This document shows positions 43,732 to 53,433 of a stretch of DNA of 64,000 nucleotides, in pieces. The notes beneath the pieces are model-generated. The model worked only from the letters and a program-made list of their open reading frames with translations. It had not been told where the DNA came from and did no database searches. This DNA is from an uncultured Chitinophaga sp. (GTDB lineage: Bacteria; Bacteroidota; Bacteroidia; Chitinophagales; Chitinophagaceae), in contig NZ_CALEJS010000015.1 in assembly GCF_937898475.1 (NCBI RefSeq), forward strand, positions 1 to 64,000. The letters run 5' to 3'. How positions within the stretch are numbered: position 1 is the first letter of the stretch; the number at the start of each line of letters is the position of its first letter. The translations under genes were made by a program, and so were the position numbers.

Positions 43732-44514
43732 TTAAAGCACACCGTCTGTTCCCAGCCTGATAGCTGCCGCTACAGGGCTTAATTGTGCCTTATCTCCTTC
43801 CGGCTGAAGCACATGCTTCAGCAACAATGGAGGCTGCGCCAGGAACCGCGGTGCAGCACCCCTGTTCACCTGCGCCCTGTGCACCAGGAAAGGGTGACAT
43901 AAATATACCGTGCCTGCCTGACCGGTTGCCAGTACTTCTTTTCTTTCCGGTAACGAAGGCAGTTTCATCGCAAGGTCCATAAATGTGAGACCGGCTTCGC
44001 CCTCATCTTTCAGCAGCCTGGCTACATCCAGGTGCGACCCTTCGCGGATGACAGTAGGCGCATCCTGTTCGCCCACATCCGAAAACAAAAACAGCATCAG
44101 CAGGGCTCTGCCCTTGGACCGCCAGTTGATGCGCCATGCATCGCCGGGATCATTGCCCGGGAAGCTGGCGTCTACATGCCAACCCGTATCGCCGGTATCT
44201 GCTGTTGCAGGAAAACGTACCGGGAAAGCGCCCATGCTTCCGCAAGGCAGCCAGTTGCCTTTTCCAACCAGCTGATCAAAGGCCCCATGCAGCACCGGTG
44301 TATTGGCTGCCGCTACAAATGGAGGCGCACTGTACATACCTAACCAGATCACCGGCTTTGTCCAGGTAGCAGGATTGTCGGGGTCTGCATCCATATCTTT
44401 CCACAAAATGTCACGCGCCGCTGCTGCCAGTTGTGCATCAAATGCTTGGTCTATACGGATAAAGCCTTTATGAATGAAATGATCGATCTGTGTGTTGTTG
44501 AATACTTCTTTCAT
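43732..44514 (-). CDS. phytanoyl-CoA dioxygenase (PhyH) family protein
   Basis: A non-heme Fe(II)/2-oxoglutarate-type oxygenase of about 260 aa. The start is placed at 44514 (MKEVFNNTQIDHF), because upstream codons lack protein-like character. The iron-binding HxD is in GWHVDASFPGN and the distal His in HPFLVHRAQVN, with an Arg-containing segment beyond it. Such enzymes hydroxylate small molecules; the substrate here is unknown. Transcribed alone. Confidence 0.82.
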   Translation of the reverse strand: MKEVFNNTQIDHFIHKGFIRIDQAFDAQLAAAARDILWKDMDADPDNPATWTKPVIWLGMYSAPPFVAAANTPVLHGAFDQLVGKGNWLPCGSMGAFPVRFPATADTGDTGWHVDASFPGNDPGDAWRINWRSKGRALLMLFLFSDVGEQDAPTVIREGSHLDVARLLKDEGEAGLTFMDLAMKLPSLPERKEVLATGQAGTVYLCHPFLVHRAQVNRGAAPRFLAQPPLLLKHVLQPEGDKAQLSPVAAAIRLGTDGVL

Positions 44515-44708
44515 GATAATACAATTGATAATGAGGAATGAATGTGCCCGGGTACAGGCAGCCGTTTTCACAGCCTTTGCAAAGGCCGTTTACGCAGTTG
44601 GTGTAAAGAAGTATTAAAGTGTTGGAGACATCCTCATGCGGTAAATATATAAAAAGTATCTCAATATCCCGGTTCATCCGCGCTATATCCTGCTTCATCG
44701 CCCTTTGC

Positions 44709-44740
44709 CTTGTGCCATGCCCTGAATTATCCTATCTTTA
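44709..44740 (+). promoter_or_regulatory. candidate promoter of the LytS/LytTR operon
   Basis: CTTG (44709-44712), 20-nt spacer and TATCTTTA (44733-44740) resemble the Bacteroidota consensus, 28 nt before the ATG at 44769. Confidence 0.4.
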
Positions 44741-44768
44741 AAACATTCTTATCCACGGTTCACCAGTT

Positions 44769-46010
44769 ATGAGGGGCATTTTTCTTTACCTGCTGCTTAT
44801 TGTTGTTACGTTCCTGGCAGGCCATCCGGCCAGTGCCCAATACCAGGGATATATCTATGCAGAAGTGGTACTGAAGAACAAACAAACCTACACTGGTCCG
44901 CTCAAATGGAGCGGCGGCCAGCGCCTCTGGAGCGATGTGCTATCTGTGACCAAAAGCACCAACAAAGACATATTTAAATACCTGGACGGCTCCCAGATCA
45001 AACGTCTGCCTGCTGAAGCAGGAGGGAAGGAGCTGAACTGGAAATTCACCAGCCTGTTTGAAGATAAATTCCCGCAGCGTAAGAACGAGATCCTCTGCCG
45101 CTTTGGCGATATCGATTTTATTCATGTTACCGGCGCCGATCAGGCGCAGATCCATTTCAGGAACGGCAGCAAAGTGAGGGCCATTCCCTACAGGAACGAA
45201 GCCGCCCAGCTGGGAAAGAGCATCGTTGTGTACGTGGATGGCGATTCAAAGACCATCCAGTGGAATGATATCAGCCGGGTGAACTTTAAAACCACGCCCG
45301 CCGTACCGGCGCTTCGCCGCTGGGCTCCGCTTTATGGAACGGTTGTCACCACCAGCGGGCCGCTGACGGGTTTTGTGCAGTGGAACCGCTACAAATACCT
45401 GGTGGCACATATACTGAACGGCGTTACCACCAGCAGGCAACCGGTGAGCTACGCCTTTGCCTATATTGCCCGCATCGAAAAACAGCAGCACCATGTATTG
45501 CTGCAGCTGCGCACCGGTGAAAACATGCTGCTGGGTGAATCTGAAGACCTGGGCAAAGCCTGTAAAGGCATCGTTGTAACGCATCCCAGCTATGGCCGGG
45601 TGCTGGTAGAATGGAAAGCCTTCCGCTCTTTTACGCCCCAGCCGCCGCCTTCCGGCGGTGTGTCTTATGACGATTACCCGGTACCCGACCGTTTATACGC
45701 CAGCGTACAAACCACGGATAACAGGCGTTACGAAGGGCCCTGCGTGTTTGACCTGGATGAGGACTGGAATATGGAGCTGCTGGACGGCAACCAGGACGGG
45801 CTGTATTATCAGATCCCCTTTTACTATATTAGCAGGATCAGGCCCTTCCGGCAGCATTATTCACAGGTCACGTTAAAAGATAACAGCACCCTGCTCTTAG
45901 GCTCGGCCAATGATGTAAGCGAAAAGAACTGGGGCCTCATTATATGGCTGCCCGATAAAAAGTACCAGTATATTCCATGGAGCCAGGTGAAAGAAATTTC
46001 CTTCAGATAG
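44769..46010 (+). CDS. exported repetitive protein of a LytS/LytTR operon
   Basis: A 413-aa protein with signal peptide (1-24, ending PASAQ). The mature part appears to consist of three to four related beta-rich segments of about 100 aa: YAEVVLKNKQTYTGPLKW, YGTVVTTSGPLTGFVQW and YASVQTTDNRRYEGPCVF. Later motifs recur too: LLQLRTGENMLLGESEDLG and VTLKDNSTLLLGSANDVS. No family is recognised. Its stop is 3 nt before the sensor-kinase start, so it is co-translated with the two-component system and may act as its periplasmic sensor or target. Confidence 0.75.
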   Translation: MRGIFLYLLLIVVTFLAGHPASAQYQGYIYAEVVLKNKQTYTGPLKWSGGQRLWSDVLSVTKSTNKDIFKYLDGSQIKRLPAEAGGKELNWKFTSLFEDKFPQRKNEILCRFGDIDFIHVTGADQAQIHFRNGSKVRAIPYRNEAAQLGKSIVVYVDGDSKTIQWNDISRVNFKTTPAVPALRRWAPLYGTVVTTSGPLTGFVQWNRYKYLVAHILNGVTTSRQPVSYAFAYIARIEKQQHHVLLQLRTGENMLLGESEDLGKACKGIVVTHPSYGRVLVEWKAFRSFTPQPPPSGGVSYDDYPVPDRLYASVQTTDNRRYEGPCVFDLDEDWNMELLDGNQDGLYYQIPFYYISRIRPFRQHYSQVTLKDNSTLLLGSANDVSEKNWGLIIWLPDKKYQYIPWSQVKEISFR

Positions 46011-46013
46011 ATC

Positions 46014-46949
46014 ATGAACAGCTTTTATGTAGTGGCCATGGCATGGATCATCACCGTGATACTCCTGTTATGGTTTGGCAATAAATATATTTACCAGCTG
46101 CTGGACAGGAACATTTCCTGGATGGCGCACACCACCCGCCGGTTTTTTATCCAGCTGGTGGCCAGCACGCTGTACTCCCTGTGCTGCATCAACCTGACCT
46201 ACTATCTATTTAAAGTTACCACCAACAGCACCCCGCCCGATCTTGCGCAGATCATGGTGCTGAATGTATACGGACTGCTGTTCACCATCCCCGTACTGTC
46301 TATCAACTTCGGCATCTATTTCATGATGCAATGGAAAAAAGCACAGCTGCAGGCCAACCAGCTGAAGGAAGATAACCTGCATGCACAGCTGTACTCCTTA
46401 CGCATGCAGCTGGACCCGCACTTCCTGTTCAACAACCTCAATGTGCTGGCCAGCCTGATTGATAAAGACCGGGAGGCAGCGCAGGACTTCCTCGACAAGT
46501 TTGCAGATGTATACCGTTATGTGCTGCATCACAAAAAAGAAGAGCTGGTGCCGCTGCATACAGAGCTGGACTTTCTGCATGCTTATTGCCACCTGCTGAA
46601 AAAACGGTTTGGTGAGGCATTGCAGATCGATATGCCAGATGTTCCCGCTGCGGCAGCTGCCCTGTGCATTCCGCCGCTGTCGCTGCAGATGCTGATGGAA
46701 AACGCCGTAAAGCATAATGTGATCTCCCGTGATCAGCCGCTCCGCATCCGGGTGTACCTGCAGGCAACACAATGGATCAGTATGGAAAATACCTGGCAGC
46801 CCTTGCCCAAAGTGCCGTCCACCCGCTCGGAAACGGGCCTGGAAAATATCCGCAAACGTTATCAGCACCTGTCGGAACGTGAGATCAAAGTCAGTTGCGA
46901 TCACCGTTTTTTTAAAGTAGATTTACCACTCCTCGAAATAGATGAATAA
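46014..46949 (+). CDS. LytS-type sensor histidine kinase
   Basis: This 311-aa kinase has about three membrane helices in the first 110 residues and a short coiled coil. The His_kinase motif is QLDPHFLFNNLN with the phospho-accepting His, the N-box is LMENAVKHN and the G-box GLENIRKRY. It is the middle gene of an operon, between the repetitive exported protein and the LytTR response regulator, its cognate partner. Confidence 0.93.
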   Translation: MNSFYVVAMAWIITVILLLWFGNKYIYQLLDRNISWMAHTTRRFFIQLVASTLYSLCCINLTYYLFKVTTNSTPPDLAQIMVLNVYGLLFTIPVLSINFGIYFMMQWKKAQLQANQLKEDNLHAQLYSLRMQLDPHFLFNNLNVLASLIDKDREAAQDFLDKFADVYRYVLHHKKEELVPLHTELDFLHAYCHLLKKRFGEALQIDMPDVPAAAAALCIPPLSLQMLMENAVKHNVISRDQPLRIRVYLQATQWISMENTWQPLPKVPSTRSETGLENIRKRYQHLSEREIKVSCDHRFFKVDLPLLEIDE

Positions 46950-46960
46950 TATAACTGCCG

Positions 46961-47728
46961 ATGGAAGTATTGATCATTGAAGATGAAGCGCCCGCCGCAG
47001 AACGGTTAACAAGCCTGTTGCAGCAGTATGATGAACGTATTCGTCCGCTGGCGGTCCTGTCTTCCGTGAAAGAGGCCCTGCAGTGGTTTGCCGATCACCG
47101 CCAGCCCGACCTGATATTGCTGGACATTCATCTCTCTGATGGCCTTTGCTTCGATATTTTCAAACAGGTAGAGCTGCGCTGCCCCATCATCTTCTGTACG
47201 GCTTATGATCAGTATGTGCTGGATGCTTTCCAGGTGCATAGCATCGATTATCTCTTAAAACCGGTGCAATATCCCAAGCTGGAAAAAAGCCTGCAGAAGA
47301 TGGCCGCCATCCGTTCACAGATGCAGCCCGCTACGGGGGATACTTCTTTCAATGAGATCATCCGGATCATTAAAACCAGCCAGCAAAGCTATAAATCGCG
47401 TTTCATGGTGAAAGCGGGCAACCGCATCAGGGCCGTTAAAAGCAGCGAGATCGCCTATTTCAATTCCCGTAATAAGATCACTTTGCTGGTGACTAAAGAA
47501 GGACAGCGCTACCCGCTGGACTATACGCTGGATGAGCTGATGACAATGCTCGATCCCGTACAGTTCTTTCATGTGAACCGTAACCTCATTATACACATAG
47601 ACTCCGTGAAGGAGGTGCATCCCTATTTCAAGGGCAGGCTCAAACTGGTGCTGGTGCCCGAATACGACGAAGAAACCGTTATCAGCAGCCAGAAAACCCC
47701 GCTCTTCAAAGCCTGGCTGGATCATTGA
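46961..47728 (+). CDS. LytTR-family response regulator
   Basis: This 255-aa regulator has a receiver domain (1-120; phospho-acceptor Asp55 in LILLDIHLSD, acidic pocket EDE near residue 7, Lys in LLKPVQYP). The LytTR DNA-binding domain (about 150-252) has FMVKAGNRIRAVKSSEI and FFHVNRNLIIH. It follows its kinase by 11 nt. The pectate-lyase-like gene downstream on the same strand is a possible target. Confidence 0.95.
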   Translation: MEVLIIEDEAPAAERLTSLLQQYDERIRPLAVLSSVKEALQWFADHRQPDLILLDIHLSDGLCFDIFKQVELRCPIIFCTAYDQYVLDAFQVHSIDYLLKPVQYPKLEKSLQKMAAIRSQMQPATGDTSFNEIIRIIKTSQQSYKSRFMVKAGNRIRAVKSSEIAYFNSRNKITLLVTKEGQRYPLDYTLDELMTMLDPVQFFHVNRNLIIHIDSVKEVHPYFKGRLKLVLVPEYDEETVISSQKTPLFKAWLDH

Positions 47729-47878
47729 CCGCCGTTCCGTTCAGGAGGCTGTAATCCCGTCTCATCCGTATCATATCCGCTTACATCCGGAATAGCTTTT
47801 TTTCCCGGCAGAATACTGCTTTTTTTAAAGCAGCTAAGGGTTCATCCCATCCACTAATCATAAACGACAAAGTAGCTG

Positions 47879-49540
47879 ATGAATTTCACGTATTTAAAAC
47901 CCTCCATATCCCGGCGTTACAGCCTGGTGATGGCGCTCATCGCCACCTGCGGATGGCAAACCGCATCCGCACAATACCCGAAAATACCGCAGGACGTTGC
48001 GCACGCCACCGCTGCATTAATGAAGGCCGCGGAACAACATTCCGACTCGGCCTGGCAGCAGGCATGGCCCATTATCCAGGCAGAGGCAAGGAAAGGTAAA
48101 CCCTTTATTCCCTGGGCGCACCGTCCAACAGACCTGCCGCAGGCTGCCATCCCCGCTTTCCCGGGGGCGGAAGGCGGCGGTAAATTCAGCTTTGGCGGCC
48201 GTGGCGGAAAAGTGCTCGTAGTAACGAACCTGAACGATGATGGTCCCGGTAGTTTCCGCTGGGCCTGCGAACAGGGCGGCGCCCGTACGGTGGTGTTCAA
48301 TGTAGCCGGTATTATCCGTTTGAAAAGTCCGCTGATCATCCGCGCACCCTATATCACCATCGCGGGGCAATCCGCACCGGGCAACGGTGTATGCATTGCC
48401 GGTGAATCCGTATGGATCAATACACATGATGTGATCATCCGCTACATGCGCTTCCGCCGCGGTGAAACCAATGTAGGCCGCCGTGACGACGCTATTGGCG
48501 GTAACCCCATCGGCAATATCATCATCGACCATGTGTCCGCCAGCTGGGGACTGGATGAGAACATGAGCATGTACCGCCACATGTATAACGACAGCACCGG
48601 TACACAGGAACAAAAAATGCCGACCGTGAACCTCACCATCCAGCACTCCATTTTCTCCGAAGGACTGGATACCTGGAACCACGCTTTCGGCAGTACACTG
48701 GGCGGCGAGAACGCCACCTTTGTGCGCAACCTCTGGGCAGATAACACGGGCCGCAATCCCTCCATCGGCTGGAACGGTACTTTCAATTTTGTGAACAACG
48801 TGGTGTTCAACTGGGTGCATCGTTCTGTGGATGGCGGCGATTATACCGCTACGTACAATATCATCAATAACTATTTCAAACCTGGCCCCGCTACTTCTAA
48901 AACTTCACTGGTGGGCCACCGCATCCTGAACCCGGAATCGGGCCGCAGTAAACTGAAGTATAAGGTATTTGGCCGCGCTTATGTGCAGGGCAATATCATG
49001 GAGGGATACCCGGAGATCACAAAAGACAATTGGGCAGGAGGGGTGCAGGTAGAAGATGAACACGACCAGGATCAGCCGGACGCAGGCAAGTATACAGACT
49101 ACATGCGTTGGAGCCAGCCCTTCCCCATGGCGCCCGTTAAGATACTGTCTGCCAAAGAGGCTTTTGACGATGTACTGAAGAACGCCGGCGCTACGCTGCC
49201 GCAGCGCGACCCGGTGGATGCGCGGATTGTTGAACAGGTGAGAACGGGTAAGATCGCTTATCCCGAAAATGTACAGTTACCCGCCACTCAGTTTGAGCAC
49301 CGCCGCCTGCCTATCGATTCCTATAAAATGGGCATCATTACCGACGTCAGCCAGGTAGGCGGTTACCCGGAGTACAAGGGAACCCCGTATAAAGATGCGG
49401 ACAATGACGGCCTGCCAGACAGCTGGGAAAAACAGCATGGCCTCAATCCCAACGACCCGAAAGATGCAAGCCTGGGTAAGGATAAAGACGGCTATACCCA
49501 TATTGAGCAATTCCTGAACGAAATGGCCGCCCGGAAATAA
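47879..49540 (+). CDS. pectate-lyase-like secreted right-handed beta-helix protein
   Basis: This 553-aa exported protein has a signal peptide (1-31, ending TASAQ). From about residue 93 it carries pectate-lyase family 1-like motifs: AFPGAEGGGKFSFGGRGGKV, LNDDGPGSFRWACEQ, VVFNVAGIIRL and ITIAGQSAPGNG. The RRDDAIGG and HVSASWGLDEN segments are possible Ca/catalytic regions. The C-terminal DADNDGLPDSWEKQHGLN is a calcium-binding repeat. It probably cleaves pectin-like polyuronides. It lacks a T9SS tail. Confidence 0.85.
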   Translation: MNFTYLKPSISRRYSLVMALIATCGWQTASAQYPKIPQDVAHATAALMKAAEQHSDSAWQQAWPIIQAEARKGKPFIPWAHRPTDLPQAAIPAFPGAEGGGKFSFGGRGGKVLVVTNLNDDGPGSFRWACEQGGARTVVFNVAGIIRLKSPLIIRAPYITIAGQSAPGNGVCIAGESVWINTHDVIIRYMRFRRGETNVGRRDDAIGGNPIGNIIIDHVSASWGLDENMSMYRHMYNDSTGTQEQKMPTVNLTIQHSIFSEGLDTWNHAFGSTLGGENATFVRNLWADNTGRNPSIGWNGTFNFVNNVVFNWVHRSVDGGDYTATYNIINNYFKPGPATSKTSLVGHRILNPESGRSKLKYKVFGRAYVQGNIMEGYPEITKDNWAGGVQVEDEHDQDQPDAGKYTDYMRWSQPFPMAPVKILSAKEAFDDVLKNAGATLPQRDPVDARIVEQVRTGKIAYPENVQLPATQFEHRRLPIDSYKMGIITDVSQVGGYPEYKGTPYKDADNDGLPDSWEKQHGLNPNDPKDASLGKDKDGYTHIEQFLNEMAARK

Positions 49541-49647
49541 TTAATACATGCTCGGTGATTGATAATGGCCCGCCTGCGAATGTTCGTAGTGCGGGCCATC
49601 AATTTGCTGCAAACCTGATCTTAATCAGTTGCCAGGCTAACCATTGT

Positions 49648-49680
49648 TCTGTGCCGTATACCGGGCCCTCGCTACCTTTG
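49648..49680 (+). promoter_or_regulatory. promoter of the UspA gene
   Basis: A perfect -7 element TACCTTTG (49673-49680) is preceded at 21 nt by TCTG (49648-49651). The ATG lies 17 nt downstream at 49698. Confidence 0.45.
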
Positions 49681-49697
49681 GTTAAAACTTATGCATC

Positions 49698-50534
49698 ATG
49701 AAGAAAATAGTAGTCGTTTTTGATGGCCTGAGGTTCTCTGACAGCACCTTACGTTATGCAATAGCGGTGGCCCGGCAGCAGCCATCCCACCTTGTTGGGC
49801 TTTTCCTGGACGATTTTACCTATAACAGCTTCAGTATGTACAAAATGTTGAAAGCCGGCGCCACCAACGCCGGTATTAAAGAGATGGAAGCAAAGGATGA
49901 AGCGATCAGGGAAATATCCGTACGCCATTTTGAGCAGGCCTGCCAGGAAGCAGGACTGAACTACAGCGTTCACCGCGACCGGAGCATTGCCATCCAGGAA
50001 ATATTGCACGAAAGCATTTATGCAGATATGCTGATCATTGATATGGAAGAAACCCTGGCAACAGAAGAAGAGCCGGCGCCCACCCGCTTCATCCGCGACC
50101 TGCTGGTGGATGTACAATGTCCCGTGCTGCTGGTGCCGCCTGAGTACCGGGAAATAAAGAAACTGGTGCTGCTCTATGATGGTGAGCCTTCATCCGTGTA
50201 TGCCATCAAAATGTTCAGCTACCTGCTGCCGGGTTTGCAGCAGCTGTCTACGGAAGTAGTGTCTGTAAATGATCCGGGCGATGGGTTGCATCTGCCGGAT
50301 AACCGGCTGATGAAAGAGTTTATGAAACGGCATTTCCCGAAAGCAGCCTATAAGGTTTTACAGGGCAGGGCTGAGCCGGTGATCACGGAATTCCTGCAGC
50401 AGCAGGCTACCGGTACACTGGCTGTGCTGGGCGCTTACAGAAGAGGGATGGTGTCCCGCTGGTTTCGCCCCAGCATGGCAGACGAGCTGATGGAAGCGCT
50501 GGCCATGCCTTTGTTCATTGCACACAACAAATAG
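49698..50534 (+). CDS. UspA-family universal stress protein, tandem domains
   Basis: This 278-aa protein has two Usp-like alpha/beta domains: KKIVVVFDGLRFSDSTLRYA at the start and KKLVLLYDGEPSSVYAIKM near residue 155. The final strand-loop (LAVLGAYRRGMVSRWFRPSM) resembles the nucleotide-binding loop G-x2-G-x9-G(S/T) only loosely. It probably assists survival under stress or low oxygen. It is convergent with the REC-Crp regulator gene. Confidence 0.88.
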   Translation: MKKIVVVFDGLRFSDSTLRYAIAVARQQPSHLVGLFLDDFTYNSFSMYKMLKAGATNAGIKEMEAKDEAIREISVRHFEQACQEAGLNYSVHRDRSIAIQEILHESIYADMLIIDMEETLATEEEPAPTRFIRDLLVDVQCPVLLVPPEYREIKKLVLLYDGEPSSVYAIKMFSYLLPGLQQLSTEVVSVNDPGDGLHLPDNRLMKEFMKRHFPKAAYKVLQGRAEPVITEFLQQQATGTLAVLGAYRRGMVSRWFRPSMADELMEALAMPLFIAHNK

Positions 50535-50540
50535 CTTGTA

Positions 50541-51599
50541 CTAATACAGCATATTGGACAATTTCTTTTCATTGAGGATCACAATGGAGCCTTCCCTGAT
50601 CTCTATCAGCTTTTCTTCCCTGAAATCGCCCAGCGTACGGATCAGTGATTCAGTGGCCGTACCGGCGATGGTGGCCAGGTTATCACGGCTGATATCAATT
50701 ACAAAGGGTTCCTCTTTCTGTTCGTTGTATTTGCGGTAGAGTGACAGCAAAGCTTCCGCCACTTTCTTGCGCAGCGAATTATAGGCCAGTCCCAGTAGCT
50801 GTTGTTCCTTGCTGGTAACATTGCGGGCCAGCATGCGGATAAACTGCGCCGCCACATCTATCTGGCTGCCCATGAGCGCTTCAAAATCTTCGCGGGGTAT
50901 CACGGCAATCTCGCTTTCTTCCATCGCCTCGGCAGTGTCTTTATACACGGTGCCTTCCAGCATGGGAACATAACCAAAGAAGTCGCCGGTATTGTACAGG
51001 TCAACGGCAAACTCTTTACCATCGTCATTCCGTTTAAACACCCTCACTTTTCCTTTCTGAATATAGAAAAGGTTCACGGGATGATTGCCTTCCGTATAGA
51101 TGGTCTGTCTTTTTTTGTATCGCTCAATATCGCGTCCTTCTGCCAATGCCTTGATGGACGCCTTACCGGTAGCCGCTTCCATCAGTTTGCTCAAACCCTG
51201 CAGGTTGGGACTGAATTCCGCTTTTCTGAGCGCGGCCTTTTTCAGGCGGCTTTCAATGGCATGCAGCAGTTCGGTGGCTTCAAAAGGTTTCATGATGTAA
51301 TCGTCTGCGCCCATTTCCATGCCCCTGCGGTAATCGCTCCGTTCTGTTTTGGCGGTAAGGAAAATAAAGGGAATATCCTTCATGTCCTTATTGCGCTGCA
51401 GCATGTGCAGTACACCATAGCCATCGAGCACCGGCATCATAATATCGCAGATCACCAGGTCGGGCGTGTGCTCCATGGCCAGTTCCACACCGGCTTTGCC
51501 ATTCTCTGCCGATAAAACCTTATATCCGGCTAAGTCGAGTATTTCCGAGGTGTTTTCACGGATAAATGCATTGTCTTCTATTAGCAGGATCGTTTTCAT
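50541..51599 (-). CDS. response regulator with receiver and Crp/Fnr-type output
   Basis: This 352-aa protein has an N-terminal receiver (1-120; Asp52 in VICDIMMPVLDG, Lys in YIMKPFEATE). A cyclic-nucleotide-binding-like domain follows (about 155-270, GKVRVFKRNDDGKEFAVDLY, FFGYVPMLEG) and then a Crp-type winged HTH (about 285-350, ISRDNLATIAGTATESLIRT). The N-terminal Fe-S cysteines of FNR are absent, so it is not an oxygen sensor by itself. Its start overlaps the stop of the PAS kinase gene by 4 nt, its cognate kinase. Confidence 0.95.
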   Translation of the reverse strand: MKTILLIEDNAFIRENTSEILDLAGYKVLSAENGKAGVELAMEHTPDLVICDIMMPVLDGYGVLHMLQRNKDMKDIPFIFLTAKTERSDYRRGMEMGADDYIMKPFEATELLHAIESRLKKAALRKAEFSPNLQGLSKLMEAATGKASIKALAEGRDIERYKKRQTIYTEGNHPVNLFYIQKGKVRVFKRNDDGKEFAVDLYNTGDFFGYVPMLEGTVYKDTAEAMEESEIAVIPREDFEALMGSQIDVAAQFIRMLARNVTSKEQQLLGLAYNSLRKKVAEALLSLYRKYNEQKEEPFVIDISRDNLATIAGTATESLIRTLGDFREEKLIEIREGSIVILNEKKLSNMLY

Positions 51600-52858
51600 G
51601 CGTTATTATTTGTAGAATTGTTATTGAGCTGAAAAATGATGGTGAAGGTAGTGCCCTTATCCAGTTCACTCTCGCAGGAAATGCTGCCGTTCATCATCTC
51701 GCAGTATTTGCTGACAATATGTAAGCCCAGGCCCGTTCCCTGTATGTTACTGGTATTGGCCCCGCGGTAGAAACGTTCAAACAGGTGCTGCTGGTCTTCC
51801 CGCGACATGCCGATGCCCTGATCCGCTACTTTCAGTTTGAACTCGTCGTTATGGTGATAGGTACGTACCTGGATGGTGCTGTTATTATCAGAGAACTTGA
51901 TCGCATTGCTTAACAGGTTCATGACGATATGTTTCAGCAGGGAGGGATCCAGCGTTACATCCGGCTCGCCTTCGTGCACATAGTCAACATGCTGGCCTTC
52001 CTTGGTAAGCCCCTGCATTTCCTGAATGATGTTATGAAAGAAGTCATCTACTTTGATATTGGCATAGCGTACCTGTATCCTTCCTTCTTCTATTTTGCCC
52101 ACTGAGAGGAATTCATCGAGAATGTCTGTCAGCAGTTTTGCACAGATAACGATCCGCTGCAGGTGTTTGTTCCGCTTGTCCTGGTCGGCTTCCTTGCTAT
52201 ATTGTTTCACCAGGTAGGCCGAAGATAAAATAGTAGCGAGCGGGGTGCGGAATTCATGCGAGGCGAGCGAGACAAAACGTGATTTCAACTCGCTCAGCTC
52301 TTTTTCCTTGCCCAGGGCGGCGGTAAGATCTTCTTTTGATCTTTCCAGCATTTCCAGCGTTTCCCTGAGCTGCTGCGTTCTTTCTTCCACCATCTGTTCC
52401 AGCTCATTGTTCAGGCGTTCTATCTTGGCTTCTGCCTGTTTCCTGGCGGTGATGTTGTTGATATAGGCGATGACAAAACTGCCTTCTTCATTTTCGTAGT
52501 GGCTGAGGCTGATCTCTACCGGGAACTCCGTGCCGTCTTTACGGATGGCAAAGAGATCAAGCCCGATGCCCATGGGCCTGCTCTGCGGATGGGCCGCATA
52601 ACGGTTGCGATGCCCTACATGCCTGTCGCGCACATGCGGGGGCATGAGCTTTTCAATGGTGTGCCCTAACAGTTCTTCGCGCTGGTAGCCAAACTGGTCC
52701 AGTGCGAAATCATTGATCATGATGATCTCTCCCTGTTTATTGGTTACCAAAATACCGATACTGGCATAATCAAATAATGCCCCGAAACGCTGTAGTTCCT
52801 TTTCTACTTCCTTTTGTAAAAACCTGTCTCCCGAGCGATCATTGATAGAGGGCTCCAT
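51596..52858 (-). CDS. PAS-domain sensor histidine kinase
   Basis: This 420-aa cytosolic kinase (no membrane helix) has a PAS/PAC domain (about 22-145; YASIGILVTNKQGEIIMIND), a coiled coil (about 140-190), HisKA (SLASHEFRTPLATI) and HATPase (NLLSNAIKFS, DQGIGMSREDQ, GTGLGLHIV). The PAS domain may sense a redox or small-molecule cue. It is co-translated with the REC-Crp regulator by a 4-nt overlap. Confidence 0.95.
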   Translation of the reverse strand: MEPSINDRSGDRFLQKEVEKELQRFGALFDYASIGILVTNKQGEIIMINDFALDQFGYQREELLGHTIEKLMPPHVRDRHVGHRNRYAAHPQSRPMGIGLDLFAIRKDGTEFPVEISLSHYENEEGSFVIAYINNITARKQAEAKIERLNNELEQMVEERTQQLRETLEMLERSKEDLTAALGKEKELSELKSRFVSLASHEFRTPLATILSSAYLVKQYSKEADQDKRNKHLQRIVICAKLLTDILDEFLSVGKIEEGRIQVRYANIKVDDFFHNIIQEMQGLTKEGQHVDYVHEGEPDVTLDPSLLKHIVMNLLSNAIKFSDNNSTIQVRTYHHNDEFKLKVADQGIGMSREDQQHLFERFYRGANTSNIQGTGLGLHIVSKYCEMMNGSISCESELDKGTTFTIIFQLNNNSTNNNA

Positions 52859-53067
52859 TTAGTAGTTTTTGTCGATGAGTGCCTTGTACGCTGTCGTGGT
52901 ACTTTTCTATTGCAAATTTACTGATATGTTTCATATCTGCTGTTTACGCTGCTAATTTCTGATAATCAGCGTTTATTGGGGATGATGACGGTCATCCGGG
53001 CAACTGATCGCCATCATTTCCGGCCATAGGGGATGGGCTTAATCTTGTATCATAAAAATCTATTGCC

Positions 53068-53433
53068 ATGCAGATCTATATAAGTGAAGACGCTACCATC
53101 AGTAATATACAGGATGATTTTAAGGTGGCCTATCCTTACCTGAAACTGGAATTTTACCGGCAGCCGCATGCTCCAGGAGCGGCCTCCCCGGCGCAGGACA
53201 GGATACCGCCTGCAACACCGATAGAGGATGTACGGATGATGCATAGCTTTGGCTGGATCGATATCAGTCCCAACCGTACGGCCCATGAACTGGAACATGA
53301 TTTTTGCCGCCTGTACGGCCTGAATGCCCAGGTACTGCGCAAGTCTGGCGATCTGTGGCTGGCTACCACCAAAACCGATAACTGGACGCTGGCACAGCTG
53401 AATGAGGAAGGAAATATGGTGGAAAAACGCTAA
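53068..53433 (+). CDS. hypothetical 121-aa protein
   Basis: No recognised domain. It has an N-terminal alpha/beta stretch (MQIYISEDATISNIQDDF), a Pro/Ala-rich loop (about 35-52) and a C-terminal SFGWIDISPNRTAHELEHDF helix-strand region. It overlaps the convergent flavin-binding protein gene by 4 nt and lies within the stress/signalling group, as similar small proteins do in other Bacteroidota. Function unknown. Confidence 0.7.
   Translation: MQIYISEDATISNIQDDFKVAYPYLKLEFYRQPHAPGAASPAQDRIPPATPIEDVRMMHSFGWIDISPNRTAHELEHDFCRLYGLNAQVLRKSGDLWLATTKTDNWTLAQLNEEGNMVEKR

Noticed and set aside
50541..51599. FNR-type oxygen sensor
   Set aside because: The Fe-S cysteine cluster is absent; it is a receiver-Crp fusion driven by a kinase.
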